Source: Planctomycetota bacterium
GTDB lineage: Bacteria > Planctomycetota > UBA1135 > GCA-002686595
Direction of reading: 5' to 3'
Assembly: GCA_026692705.1 (NCBI GenBank)
Contig: JAPLOE010000266.1
Span: 1 to 34,821 of the forward strand
Length of the DNA stretch: 34,821 nt
Positions 8,329 through 16,070 of the stretch are shown piece after piece. The position numbers were made by a program, and so were the translations under genes. Numbering within the stretch: position 1 is the stretch's first letter; each line of letters opens with the position of its first letter. Below the pieces are notes generated by a model that had not been told where the DNA came from, did not search any database, and was given only the letters and a program-made list of their open reading frames with translations.

Positions 8329-9390
8329 TCAGTTCTGGCGGGCGCCGGCGACGTAATTGCCGCTGCGCGCGGCGTCGAGCGATCCGTCGGCGTTCCAGAA
8401 CTTCCATTCGCCGGCCGCGACGTCGTCGGTGAACGAACCTTCGCTCGCGGGCTTGCCGTCGGGGTGGTACGTGAACCACGTGCCCTGCTTCATCCCGCCC
8501 GCGTAGCTCCCCTTGCGACTGGGGTTGCCGTTGGAGTGGCTCTCGAGCCATTCACCGTCGGGCTTGCCGTCCTTGAAGCTGCCGCGCTGGAGCACGACAC
8601 CGGTCTCCGACCACGCCGTCCAGAGGCCCTCGGGGCGGTCGTCCTTGGAGAGGCCCTCGACGCGCAGCTGGCCGTTGGGATGCCAGGCCTTGGTCGGGCC
8701 TTCCTTCTTGCCGTCGACCCAGAACGCGTCCTCGGCCTGCACGCCGGTCTCGTACCAGCCGCGCCAGTTGCCGACGAACTTGCCCGCGCGGTAGTCACCT
8801 TCGCTCGACACCTGACCGTTGGCGTGCCACGTCGTGAAGCGCCCTTCCTCGACGCCGTTCACGAACTCGCCTTCGCGCATCTTCTTGCCGCCTTCGTGCC
8901 ACTCGGTCCAGCGGCCGAGCTTCTTCCCGGCCTGGTAGACGCCGGCGTCGAGCTTGTCCCCGTTGGGATACATGCTCCGCCAGGGCCCGTCCTCGATGTC
9001 ATCCTTGTAGGCGCCCTCGGCGAACAAGCGGCCGTTGGTGTGGAAGTAGGCGACCGGCCCGTCGCGCTTGCCGAGCTTGAACGTGAGTTCACCCTTCACG
9101 GTCCCGTCGGGATACCAGAGCTTCCACAGGCCGTCCTTGAGTCCGTCCTTGTAGTCGCCCTCGGCCTCCTTCGCACCCTCGGGATAGAACTGCGTCCACG
9201 TCCCCTGCCGCAGGCCCTCGACCTCGGGGCCACGCTCCGACACTTGCGTGCGCGCCTCGTCGAAGAACTTGACCTTCTCGACGGCCCCGGACGGCACGCT
9301 GGCCCCGGATCCGGCGGTGGCGGAGGAATCGGAGTCCCCGCAGGACCCCGCGAACAGGCTCAGGCACAGCAGCAACGGCAAGCGACGCAT
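8329..9390 (-). CDS. YwqK/MORN-type repeat lipoprotein, 12 repeats
   Basis: The 353-aa product begins with a lipoprotein-type signal (MRRLPLLLCLSLFAGSC, Cys at 17) and a short Ser/Gly/Ala linker. From about residue 62 to the end there are about twelve tandem units of 23-24 residues of the form GxWxxWYxNGxxxxEGxYxxGxxxG. Examples are LWKLWYPDGTVKGE and RWTEWHEGGKKMREG. This is the YwqK/MORN_2 beta-hairpin repeat, often annotated as toxin-antitoxin system YwqK antitoxin from a Bacillus relative. Nothing here supports a toxin partner. It is probably a surface or periplasmic beta-solenoid-like protein. A second, shorter paralogue lies at 32462-33175. It converges with the radical SAM gene and lies just downstream of the lamin-tail protein on the same strand. 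Confidence 0.88.
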   Translation of the reverse strand: MRRLPLLLCLSLFAGSCGDSDSSATAGSGASVPSGAVEKVKFFDEARTQVSERGPEVEGLRQGTWTQFYPEGAKEAEGDYKDGLKDGLWKLWYPDGTVKGELTFKLGKRDGPVAYFHTNGRLFAEGAYKDDIEDGPWRSMYPNGDKLDAGVYQAGKKLGRWTEWHEGGKKMREGEFVNGVEEGRFTTWHANGQVSSEGDYRAGKFVGNWRGWYETGVQAEDAFWVDGKKEGPTKAWHPNGQLRVEGLSKDDRPEGLWTAWSETGVVLQRGSFKDGKPDGEWLESHSNGNPSRKGSYAGGMKQGTWFTYHPDGKPASEGSFTDDVAAGEWKFWNADGSLDAARSGNYVAGARQN

Positions 9391-9422
9391 GGAACGAATC
9401 CTACCCCCGACGGGGCGCCGAC

Positions 9423-11816
9423 TCACGGGCAGACGTCGTTGGGCTGGCCCGGAGTTCCGTGGTCCGGCCCGGCGCCGAGGGTCGTCGAGGCCGGGCACCA
9501 CAGGTTGCCGTCGTCGTTCGAGAGCGCCGAGAGCACGCCCGAACGCAGCGTCAGCGAGTACCCCGGCACGTCCGGCCACAGGAAGCCGTTGTCGAACTCG
9601 ATCCGGTCGATTTCGAGCGCGCTGGGAGCGCTGAGCACGACCTCGTCCTCGTTGTTGTCGAGCTTGAACAGGCTCCAGTTCCACGTCCCGCCGACCGTGA
9701 CGCCGCCGTTGGTCGCGACGTTGCCGTTCGAGCCGATCACGAGGTAGCCGCCGGCCGGCACGAGCACGCCGTTGCCGCCGTTCTGGATCGGGGCGAGGTC
9801 GGTCCCGTTGTCGCTGAGCGTCCAGCCTTCGATGTCGATCGCGGAGTTGGTCGTGTTGTAGAGCTCGATCCACTCGCCCGCGGAGTCCGCGACGACCGTC
9901 GGGTCCTTCATCACCTCGGTGATGACGATCTGGCCAGCCGCAGGCGGCGGCGGCAGCGGGCAGAACTCGACCTCGAGCGCCGCCGAGAGACCGACGTTCG
10001 TTCCGTCCGGCACGAACGGATCGCGGTACCAGAACTGGTAGAAGCGCTTGGTGCCCGGCATCGACGCGTCGATCGGCACCGGATAGGAAACGACCCCGAA
10101 GAAGTCGGTCTGCGACACGCCCATGCGTCGCACCGGCGTCTTCACGAGCAGCGTTCCGCCCTGGAACGGCTTCGAGTCGCGCGCGTAGCCGTAGTAGAGG
10201 ATCGTCGACTTGAGCGGCACCGCGTCGACCAGCGTGACGACGAAGTCGTTGGTGTTGACGTCGGGCGTGCCGCTCGAGGTGATGTACGGGACGGTGCCGT
10301 TGCTGTTGAGCTTGCCGGTGCCGTAAGCGATCGGCGTGCAGGACGGGACGCTGCCGCCGCCGTTCCCGTTCCAGTTGGCATTGGGCGTGCCCGGCGTGCC
10401 GAGGTCGCCCGCGCTCCACGCTCCCGTGGCGGCCGCGAAGTTCGGGACGGTCGGCGCGAGCGTCGGATCGATGCGCTCGCGCGTGACACCCGGCGTCACC
10501 GGCAGGCCGCTCCCGCCCCAGCTCACCGTCTCCATCGCCGTCCCCGTCGAGGACCGCAGGAGCAGCGAACCGGACGTGTTGTTGAGCGAGAACTGGTTCC
10601 ACGGCGCGCCGACGCCGAGGAAGTAGTTGCCGTTGCGGCTGGGGCGGCCGTCCTGTCCGACGACGAACAGCTCGCCGGGCTGCAGCAGCACTTGGCTCGC
10701 GAGCTTGAACGTCTGCGCGCCCGCGACGAACTCCATGCCGCCGACGTTGAGCGGCTGCGTCGTCACGTTCATCAGCTCGAACCACTCCGCGACGCCGTCG
10801 GAGAACGTGAGCGGATCGATCAGCAGCTCGTTGACGACGACCTGTCCCGGAGTCGCGCGCGTGCCGGGCTGCTCGAACGTCGCGAAGCGCACGCTCTCGG
10901 TGTGGCCGGGGCTCGAGGCGACGAACGAGTTGCCGTCCGTCGTGATCACGATGTGGCTGGAGAGCGCGTTGAAGCCGCCCGGATCGCCGCCCACCTGCGG
11001 GTCCGCGGTATCGCCGTCGGTCGTGCACCACTGCACGCGCGTCGCGGCCGGAGTGCTCCAGTTGTTGACCGTGCCCTCGTTGGGATGTCCGTAGGGATTG
11101 TCGTGGCCCGAGGAATGCACCACGAGGCTGGGGTTCAGGTTGTTGACCACCGTGCTCGACGAGCTCGAGGCCGAGCCATGGTGCGAACTGATCGCGACCT
11201 CGCACTGCCCGATGAAACTCGTCACCGGACCTTCGACGTTGGGCGTGCTGAGCCCGCCCGCGGTGAGGTCCCCCGCGACGTACAGGTCGAAATCGCCGTA
11301 GCGGATCACCATTCCGAGCGAGTGCGCGTTCTCGTCGCCGCTGGCGTTGACGGTGCCGTTGGGATGCTGGCCGTCGCGCGAGACGAACTGCAGCGTGCAG
11401 CCGCTCCCCAGGTCGACGACCTGCCCCACCGTCGGCACCGCGCGCTTGGTGCCGACGGCGTTCAGGTACGACGTGACGAAGCCGTTCGAGGGCCGGTTCG
11501 TGTCGCCGCGGTCGTAGGCGGCCACGAGCGGCTTGTACGTGGAATTGTGGATGTCCGTGAGCCCGGCGAAGTGGTCGGTGTGCCAGTGCGTCATCACCGA
11601 GTAGTCGAGCGCGCTGACGCCGATGCCCTGCAGGTACGGGCGCACGATGGCCGTGCCGTCGCCGGGATTCCCGCCGTCGATCAGCACGCGCTTGCCCGCG
11701 GGGCTCTTGAGGAAGACCGACAGCCCCTGATCGACGTTGATGACGTGGATCTCGAGGTTCTGGGCGGCCGCGAGGGACGCCAGCGACAGGACGGCGATGA
11801 GGGAACGAAGGTGCAT
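9423..11816 (-). CDS. Exported metallo-beta-lactamase protein with two lamin-tail domains and a shared planctomycete-type module
   Basis: The 797-aa product has a Sec signal (ending near SLAAAQ). Residues about 20-310 form a ComEC/Rec2-like metallo-beta-lactamase domain: VINVDQGLSVFLKSPAGK, LIDGGNPGDG, the metal motif THWHTDHFAG, YVAGDLTAGG and ISSHHGSASS. A lamin-tail domain follows (about 325-480; VVVNELLIDP, EWFELMN). Next is a Cys-containing module (about 493-620; LYYGYARDSKPFQGG, YQFWYRDPF, EFCP). A second lamin-tail domain ends the protein (about 627-797; IVITEVMKDP, GEWIELYNT). The metal ligands look intact, so hydrolysis of an extracellular phosphodiester or similar is plausible. The protein lacks ComEC's membrane channel. 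The start ATG at 11816 directly precedes the signal peptide. It reads toward the YwqK-type lipoprotein gene, with a 32-base gap. Confidence 0.9.
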   Translation of the reverse strand: MHLRSLIAVLSLASLAAAQNLEIHVINVDQGLSVFLKSPAGKRVLIDGGNPGDGTAIVRPYLQGIGVSALDYSVMTHWHTDHFAGLTDIHNSTYKPLVAAYDRGDTNRPSNGFVTSYLNAVGTKRAVPTVGQVVDLGSGCTLQFVSRDGQHPNGTVNASGDENAHSLGMVIRYGDFDLYVAGDLTAGGLSTPNVEGPVTSFIGQCEVAISSHHGSASSSSSTVVNNLNPSLVVHSSGHDNPYGHPNEGTVNNWSTPAATRVQWCTTDGDTADPQVGGDPGGFNALSSHIVITTDGNSFVASSPGHTESVRFATFEQPGTRATPGQVVVNELLIDPLTFSDGVAEWFELMNVTTQPLNVGGMEFVAGAQTFKLASQVLLQPGELFVVGQDGRPSRNGNYFLGVGAPWNQFSLNNTSGSLLLRSSTGTAMETVSWGGSGLPVTPGVTRERIDPTLAPTVPNFAAATGAWSAGDLGTPGTPNANWNGNGGGSVPSCTPIAYGTGKLNSNGTVPYITSSGTPDVNTNDFVVTLVDAVPLKSTILYYGYARDSKPFQGGTLLVKTPVRRMGVSQTDFFGVVSYPVPIDASMPGTKRFYQFWYRDPFVPDGTNVGLSAALEVEFCPLPPPPAAGQIVITEVMKDPTVVADSAGEWIELYNTTNSAIDIEGWTLSDNGTDLAPIQNGGNGVLVPAGGYLVIGSNGNVATNGGVTVGGTWNWSLFKLDNNEDEVVLSAPSALEIDRIEFDNGFLWPDVPGYSLTLRSGVLSALSNDDGNLWCPASTTLGAGPDHGTPGQPNDVCP

Positions 11817-11931
11817 CTCGATCCAGGGCAGGTTGGACGTGGCCTCCAGACTAGACTGAGACGCGGCGTTCGTCTTGAGGGCGCTCCTGCCCCGTTTGTT
11901 CCGTTCCCGCCAGCCCGAAGCTTCTTCCGCC

Positions 11932-12744
11932 ATGTTCCGCCTCCTGCGCCGCCTGATCCTGATCGGAATCGTCCTTGTCCTCCTGCTCGTGCTCGGGCTG
12001 TATTTCAGCCTCGGGAGCATGCTTTCCGGCGCCGTGGAGACGGCCGGCACGAAGGCGCTGGGCGTCCCGGTCGCGCTCGAGAGCACCAACGTCGCGCTGC
12101 TCGACGGGAAACTCGGCCTCGATGGCCTTGTCGTGGCCAATCCGGCCGGATTCACGGCCCCGAGCTTCCTGCGCCTCGACCACGCGGCGACGCAGGTCGA
12201 GCTCGGCTCGCTGCGTTCGCAGCAGATCGAGATCGCGAAGGTCGAGATCACGGGCGTGCGGCTCGACCTCGAAGGCACGCCGGATGGCACGAACTTCGGG
12301 AAGATCCTCGATTCGCTCGAGAAGCTGAAGGGCAAGGACACGCCGGGCGAACCCGCGCCGGAGCCCGCGCCCGAAGGCGAGGGGAAGTCGATCAAGATCG
12401 GCGAGCTCGTGCTCAAGGACATCGCGCTGCACACGCGCTTCACGAGCGGCCTCACGGGTTCGCAGGAAGCGTCGCTGACGCTGCCGGAGCTCAAGCTCAC
12501 CAACCTCGGCGGCAAGGACGGCGCCCCGCTCACGGAAATCGTCGGCGAGGTCGTGAGCGCGCTGCTCGAGGCGAGCCTCGAGGCCGGTGGCAAGTCGATC
12601 CCGCTCGACGCGCGCAAGCTGCTGGAGGATGGGCTCGGCAAGGTGCAGACTCAGGCGCTGGACAAGGCGCGCAAGGAGCTCGACCGCTCGCTCGAGAAGG
12701 TCGACAAGGCCGTCGACAAGGCGCTCGACAAGCTCTTCAAGTGA
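11932..12744 (+). CDS. AsmA-like membrane-anchored protein
   Basis: The 270-aa product has one N-terminal membrane helix (about residues 8-29, LILIGIVLVLLLVLGLYFSL) and then a periplasmic part resembling the N-terminus of AsmA/DUF748 proteins. That part shows GTKALGVPVALESTNVALLDGKLGLDGL, LRLDHAATQVELGSLRSQQI and IEIAKVEITGVRLDLEG. A Pro/Glu linker (about 139-153) precedes a second beta segment. The C-terminal 50 residues are Lys/Glu-rich helix, likely coiled coil. AsmA-like proteins are linked to lipid transport between membranes. This one is short, about the length of one AsmA N-terminal module. It overlaps the next gene by GTGA, and the pair may form a complex. Confidence 0.75.
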   Translation: MFRLLRRLILIGIVLVLLLVLGLYFSLGSMLSGAVETAGTKALGVPVALESTNVALLDGKLGLDGLVVANPAGFTAPSFLRLDHAATQVELGSLRSQQIEIAKVEITGVRLDLEGTPDGTNFGKILDSLEKLKGKDTPGEPAPEPAPEGEGKSIKIGELVLKDIALHTRFTSGLTGSQEASLTLPELKLTNLGGKDGAPLTEIVGEVVSALLEASLEAGGKSIPLDARKLLEDGLGKVQTQALDKARKELDRSLEKVDKAVDKALDKLFK

Positions 12745-13412
12745 GCGGCGCGCGCAATCCCGTCGTGTGGCTGGGGATCGTCATGGTCCTCGGCGGCATC
12801 GTGGCCACGGTTGCGGCCTACGTGTTGCTCGCAGAGCCGCGCCGCGGCTCCGCGCCCGAATTCGCGGTGTCTACCGCGGCGACGCGCCCAAACACGGCCG
12901 AGCAGAAGCGCGACTTCCGCTCCGAAGTGATCCCGGCCGACTCGCGCGAGCTCGCCGCCGATTCGGCCGCGACTCGAAGCGACGCACCCGTTCCTCCGCC
13001 CGCGCGTGAGCCCGATGGCATCGAAGACGGCGGCGTCGCTCCGCAGCCCGCGCTCGACTTCCGCTGGAAGTACGCGGCGAGCACGCACGAGGAGCTGCTG
13101 CGCGCGCGCGGCGACCTCGAGACGGCGCTCGACCAGCAGGTGGAGAGCCTGTGCGGCGAGTACTTCGCTCGCGGCGAGTTCGAGAAGGTTCCGTTGGGCT
13201 CCCGCGCCCGGGACGCCGTCGTGCGCGTACTGCTGCCGCGCGGGCAGCTCGGGACAGCACGCGACGCGGCGGCCGTGCCCGATTCGAACGGCAAACCCGT
13301 CCCGTCAAACGCAATCGAGGTGGTTCGCCTTGGAAAGGCCAACCACCCCGAGCTGTACGAGCTCTACGACGAGTTCCATTGGCTCGAGCAGGAGCTCGAG
13401 CGCCAGCGCTGA
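12741..13412 (+). CDS. Hypothetical single-span membrane protein coupled to the AsmA-like gene
   Basis: I do not recognise a family. The 223-aa product has a membrane helix at about residues 8-29 (VVWLGIVMVLGGIVATVAAYVLL). A long Ala/Pro/Asp-rich, probably disordered linker follows (about 32-105). A predominantly helical, charged C-terminal domain completes it (STHEELLRARGDLETALDQQ, HPELYELYDEFHWLEQELE). The GTG at 12741 lies inside the AsmA-like gene's stop region (GTGA), so translation is coupled. The topology suggests a small periplasmic or cytoplasmic helical head on a tether. It converges with slyD nine bases away. Confidence 0.7.
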   Translation: MSGARNPVVWLGIVMVLGGIVATVAAYVLLAEPRRGSAPEFAVSTAATRPNTAEQKRDFRSEVIPADSRELAADSAATRSDAPVPPPAREPDGIEDGGVAPQPALDFRWKYAASTHEELLRARGDLETALDQQVESLCGEYFARGEFEKVPLGSRARDAVVRVLLPRGQLGTARDAAAVPDSNGKPVPSNAIEVVRLGKANHPELYELYDEFHWLEQELERQR

Positions 13413-13421
13413 GAGAAAACC

Positions 13422-13916
13422 TCAGTGCGCGTGGCCGCCGGCGCCGTGCGCGTGGCCGTGCTGCACTTCTTCGGGCGTCGCGTCGCGCACGCCGCACACG
13501 GTGATCTCGAAGTGCAGGTCGAGGTCGGCCAGCGGGTGGTTCTCGTCGATCGTGACCTCGGTCTCGCCGACCTCGAGCACGCGCGCGAGCCGCAGGCGGC
13601 CCTGCTCGTCCTGCCGCTGCAGCGTCATGCCCGCCTCGAGCGGCTTGCCCGCCGGGAAGATGCTGCGCGCGACCTTCTGCACCAGCTCGGGCCGACGCAC
13701 GCCGTAGCCTTCGGCCGCGGGCAACTTGACCTCGACGAACCCGTTCTTCGCCTTGCCCTCGAGCGCGGCCTCGACGCCCTTGAGCAGGTTGCCCCGCCCG
13801 TGCAGGTACGCCATCGGCTTGCCGCCCTTGCGGTTGGTGTCGAGCACGCGGCCGCTCGAGTCCTTGAGGGTGTAGTAGATGCCGACGATCTTTCCGGCTG
13901 CGACAGTCTGTTCCAT
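13422..13916 (-). CDS. FKBP-type peptidyl-prolyl isomerase, SlyD-like with His-rich tail
   Basis: The 164-aa product catalyses cis-trans isomerisation of prolyl bonds and likely acts as a chaperone. The N-terminal FKBP half shows GRVLDTNRKGGKPMAYLHGRGNLLKGVEAALEGK. The inserted-flap region follows, with AAEGYGVRRPELVQKV and ARSIFP. The second FKBP strand set is VTIDENHPLADLDLHFEITV, where NHPLAG-like sequence is the SlyD hallmark. The last residues, HGHAHGAGGHAH, are a metal-binding tail like that of E. coli SlyD, which delivers nickel. No hydrogenase or urease genes are here to suggest a nickel target. The ATG at 13916 fits the family start. Confidence 0.92.
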   Translation of the reverse strand: MEQTVAAGKIVGIYYTLKDSSGRVLDTNRKGGKPMAYLHGRGNLLKGVEAALEGKAKNGFVEVKLPAAEGYGVRRPELVQKVARSIFPAGKPLEAGMTLQRQDEQGRLRLARVLEVGETEVTIDENHPLADLDLHFEITVCGVRDATPEEVQHGHAHGAGGHAH

Positions 13917-13970
13917 GGTCTTCCGTTGGGCGTTGGGAGGCAGAAGTGTACGACGGGTTGGGCGCGTGCG

Positions 13971-15260
13971 CTAACGGCGCAGGAAAGCGCCGAGAGCGAG
14001 TTCCATCGACGCCGGATCGTCCGAACCGCACAGCTCGCGGATCGAGTGCATCGAGAGCTGCGGGCTGCCGACGTCGACGGTGCGCATCCCCAGCCGCGCG
14101 GCGGTGAGCGGCCCGATGGTCGTGCCGCAGGCCAGATTCGAGCGGTGGAAGTACTTCTGCACGCGCACTCCGGCGGACTCGGCGGCGAGCTGGAACTCGG
14201 CCTCGCCCTCGGCGTCGGTCGCGTAGCGCTGGTTGGTGTTGAGCTTGATCACGGGACCGCCGTTGAGCGCGATCCAGTGCTCCGGCTCGTGCTTGTCGCG
14301 GTAATTGGGGTGCGTGGCGTGCGCCATGTCGATCGAGGCGCAGAAGCTCTTCGTGATCGCGCGGTGGAACTCCTCGCGGCCGCCGCCGCCGGCGAGCACG
14401 AGCCGCTCGAGCACGTCGATCAGGAGCGGGCCCTGGGCGCCGCGCGTCGAGGTGCTCCCCACTTCCTCGTGGTCGAAGAGGCACAGCACCGCAATCGCGC
14501 CGTCGCCACCGGAGTGCGCCGCGACGGCCTGCAGCGCGCACCACGAGGAGCACAGGTTGTCGAGGCGCGGCGCGCACACGAACTCGTTCGCGGCGCCGAG
14601 AAACGTCGACGGCGCGACGTCGTGCAGCATCAGGTCCCAGGACAGCACGTCCGCGGGCTCGCAGCCGAGCTCGTTCGCGAGAAAGCGCTGCAGTCCGTGC
14701 TCGTCCGACCGTCCGAGGCCCCAGATCGGCGACATGTGCAGCTGCGGATCGAGCACGAGGCCGCGCGAGTTGACCTCGCGGTCGAGGTGGATCGCGAGCT
14801 GCGGCACGCGCGCCAGCGCACGGTTGGAGAGGAACAGCCGCGGCGTCGCGCTCTGTCCGCTGCGCACCATCACGCGCCCCGAAAGGCCGAGGTCACGGTC
14901 GAGCCACGAGTTGAGCAGCACTCCGCCGTACACCTCGACACCGAGCTGGCGGTAACCGGCCGCGCCGGTGTTGGGCCGCGCCTTGACACGCAGGTTCGGG
15001 CTGTCGGTGTGGGCGCCGAGCACGCGGAAGCCGACCTCGTGCGCCGGGCGATCGCCGCGCGACCACGCCAGCAGGCTGCCGCTCCGCACGATGAACCCCT
15101 TGCGGCAGTCGGCCGGGAACGGCGCGCCCTCGGCGAGCTCGCGGAAACCGGCGGCCCGCAGGGTGTCGGCGGCGTTGGCGACGGCGTGGAACGGAGACGG
15201 GGAGGCGTCGATGTACTTGCACATCGCGCTGGCGCGTTCGCGGGGGCTCATGCGCAACAT
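13971..15260 (-). CDS. M18-family aminopeptidase
   Basis: The 429-aa product is a dinuclear-zinc aminopeptidase of family M18 (aspartyl aminopeptidase/ApeB type), the usual length. Motifs in order are ASPSPFHAVANAADTLRAAGF at the N-terminus, LGAHTDSPNLRVK (first zinc ligand), GYRQLGVEVYGG and WLDRDLGLSGRV. CLFDHEEVGSTSTRGA follows (catalytic Glu and zinc ligands), then SIDMAHATHPNY, LNTNQRYATD and MHSIRELCGSDD near the C-terminus. All metal-site motifs appear intact. Two starts are possible, ATG at 15260 or 15251; neither has a clear ribosome-binding sequence. It probably cleaves N-terminal acidic or neutral residues from peptides in the cytoplasm. It is divergent from the HEAT-sulfatase pair. 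Confidence 0.95.
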   Translation of the reverse strand: MLRMSPRERASAMCKYIDASPSPFHAVANAADTLRAAGFRELAEGAPFPADCRKGFIVRSGSLLAWSRGDRPAHEVGFRVLGAHTDSPNLRVKARPNTGAAGYRQLGVEVYGGVLLNSWLDRDLGLSGRVMVRSGQSATPRLFLSNRALARVPQLAIHLDREVNSRGLVLDPQLHMSPIWGLGRSDEHGLQRFLANELGCEPADVLSWDLMLHDVAPSTFLGAANEFVCAPRLDNLCSSWCALQAVAAHSGGDGAIAVLCLFDHEEVGSTSTRGAQGPLLIDVLERLVLAGGGGREEFHRAITKSFCASIDMAHATHPNYRDKHEPEHWIALNGGPVIKLNTNQRYATDAEGEAEFQLAAESAGVRVQKYFHRSNLACGTTIGPLTAARLGMRTVDVGSPQLSMHSIRELCGSDDPASMELALGAFLRR

Positions 15261-15362
15261 TCAAGGGTCGGGAACGCGCGCGCGCCACGGGAAATTGGTC
15301 GGAGCGCACCGGCGCCGAGCGAGCTCGTTCCGCGGCCAGCCGGGGTTTGGTATCACGACCGC

Positions 15363-16070
15363 GTGCCTGCGTTCCTCGTGCTCTCGTTCTGGGTGCTGTC
15401 CTCGGTCGCTTCGTCGCAGGAGCTCGGCCAGGGCGCACTTTCGTCGGGACTTTCGCGCGGTCGTGTCGGCCAGCGCATCGCGGCGGTGACCGAGCACGGC
15501 CCGCAGGCGCGGGGGTCCGAGCTCGCGACGCTCGCGGCGACCTTGGCCTCGCCCGAACGTGACCTGCGCCTCGCCACATTGGATGCGCTCGGCCGATCGA
15601 CGGCGCCCGAGGCCTTCGAGGTGCTGCTCGCCCACGCCGCCACGCGCGACCGCAGCGCGCTCGCCGACGACTTCGAGACCAGCCGCCTGCTGTTCGCGCT
15701 CGCGCGCCATCGCGACGCCCGCGCGATCCCCGTGCTCGCCCAGCGACCGTGCGCGCAGACCGGCAGCGCGACGTTGCGCGCGCGCATCGTCGGCCTCGGT
15801 CGCATCCGCAAGCGGGCGTCGATCGAGGCGCTGCTCGGAATTCTCGAAGCGTTGCCGTTCGCGGAACGCCAACAGCACCTGCAGGAGTTCCGCGTGTCGA
15901 TGCGCGTGCTGACCGGCGCGGATGCGGGGCACACGGTCGAGGCCTGGCGGCGCTGGTGGAGGGCGCAGCCGCCCGAGTTCGCGCCCAGTGCGAACGAGCC
16001 GGAGCTCGCGGGGCCCGAAGGAGCGCGCTGGCGCATGGAATGGCGCGACGACACGAGGCTCGCGCGGTGA
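15363..16070 (+). CDS. Exported HEAT-repeat protein upstream of the sulfatase-like gene
   Basis: The 235-aa product starts at a GTG and has a signal peptide (PAFLVLSFWVLSSVASSQ). HEAT-like helical repeats follow: ELATLAATLASPERDLRLATL, APEAFEVLLAHAATRD, ETSRLLFALARHRDARAIPV and RARIVGLGRIRKRASIEALL. The end is Trp/Pro-rich (TVEAWRRWWRAQPPEF). No catalytic signature is seen. It overlaps the sulfatase-like gene by GTGA, so it may bind or stabilise that enzyme outside the cytoplasm. It repeats the arrangement at 5213, a HEAT protein translationally coupled to a hydrolase. Confidence 0.8.
   Translation: MPAFLVLSFWVLSSVASSQELGQGALSSGLSRGRVGQRIAAVTEHGPQARGSELATLAATLASPERDLRLATLDALGRSTAPEAFEVLLAHAATRDRSALADDFETSRLLFALARHRDARAIPVLAQRPCAQTGSATLRARIVGLGRIRKRASIEALLGILEALPFAERQQHLQEFRVSMRVLTGADAGHTVEAWRRWWRAQPPEFAPSANEPELAGPEGARWRMEWRDDTRLAR

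Noticed and set aside
8329-9390. Toxin-antitoxin locus suggested by the usual YwqK label
   Set aside because: No small toxin-like gene is adjacent, and the product is a predicted lipoprotein with twelve repeats.
9459-13412. Plus-strand open frame of over 1300 codons, mostly antisense to the lamin-tail protein gene
   Set aside because: Only its end (12741-13412) is a real gene. The rest is a GC-rich shadow with Arg/Ala/Val-biased composition and no family features.
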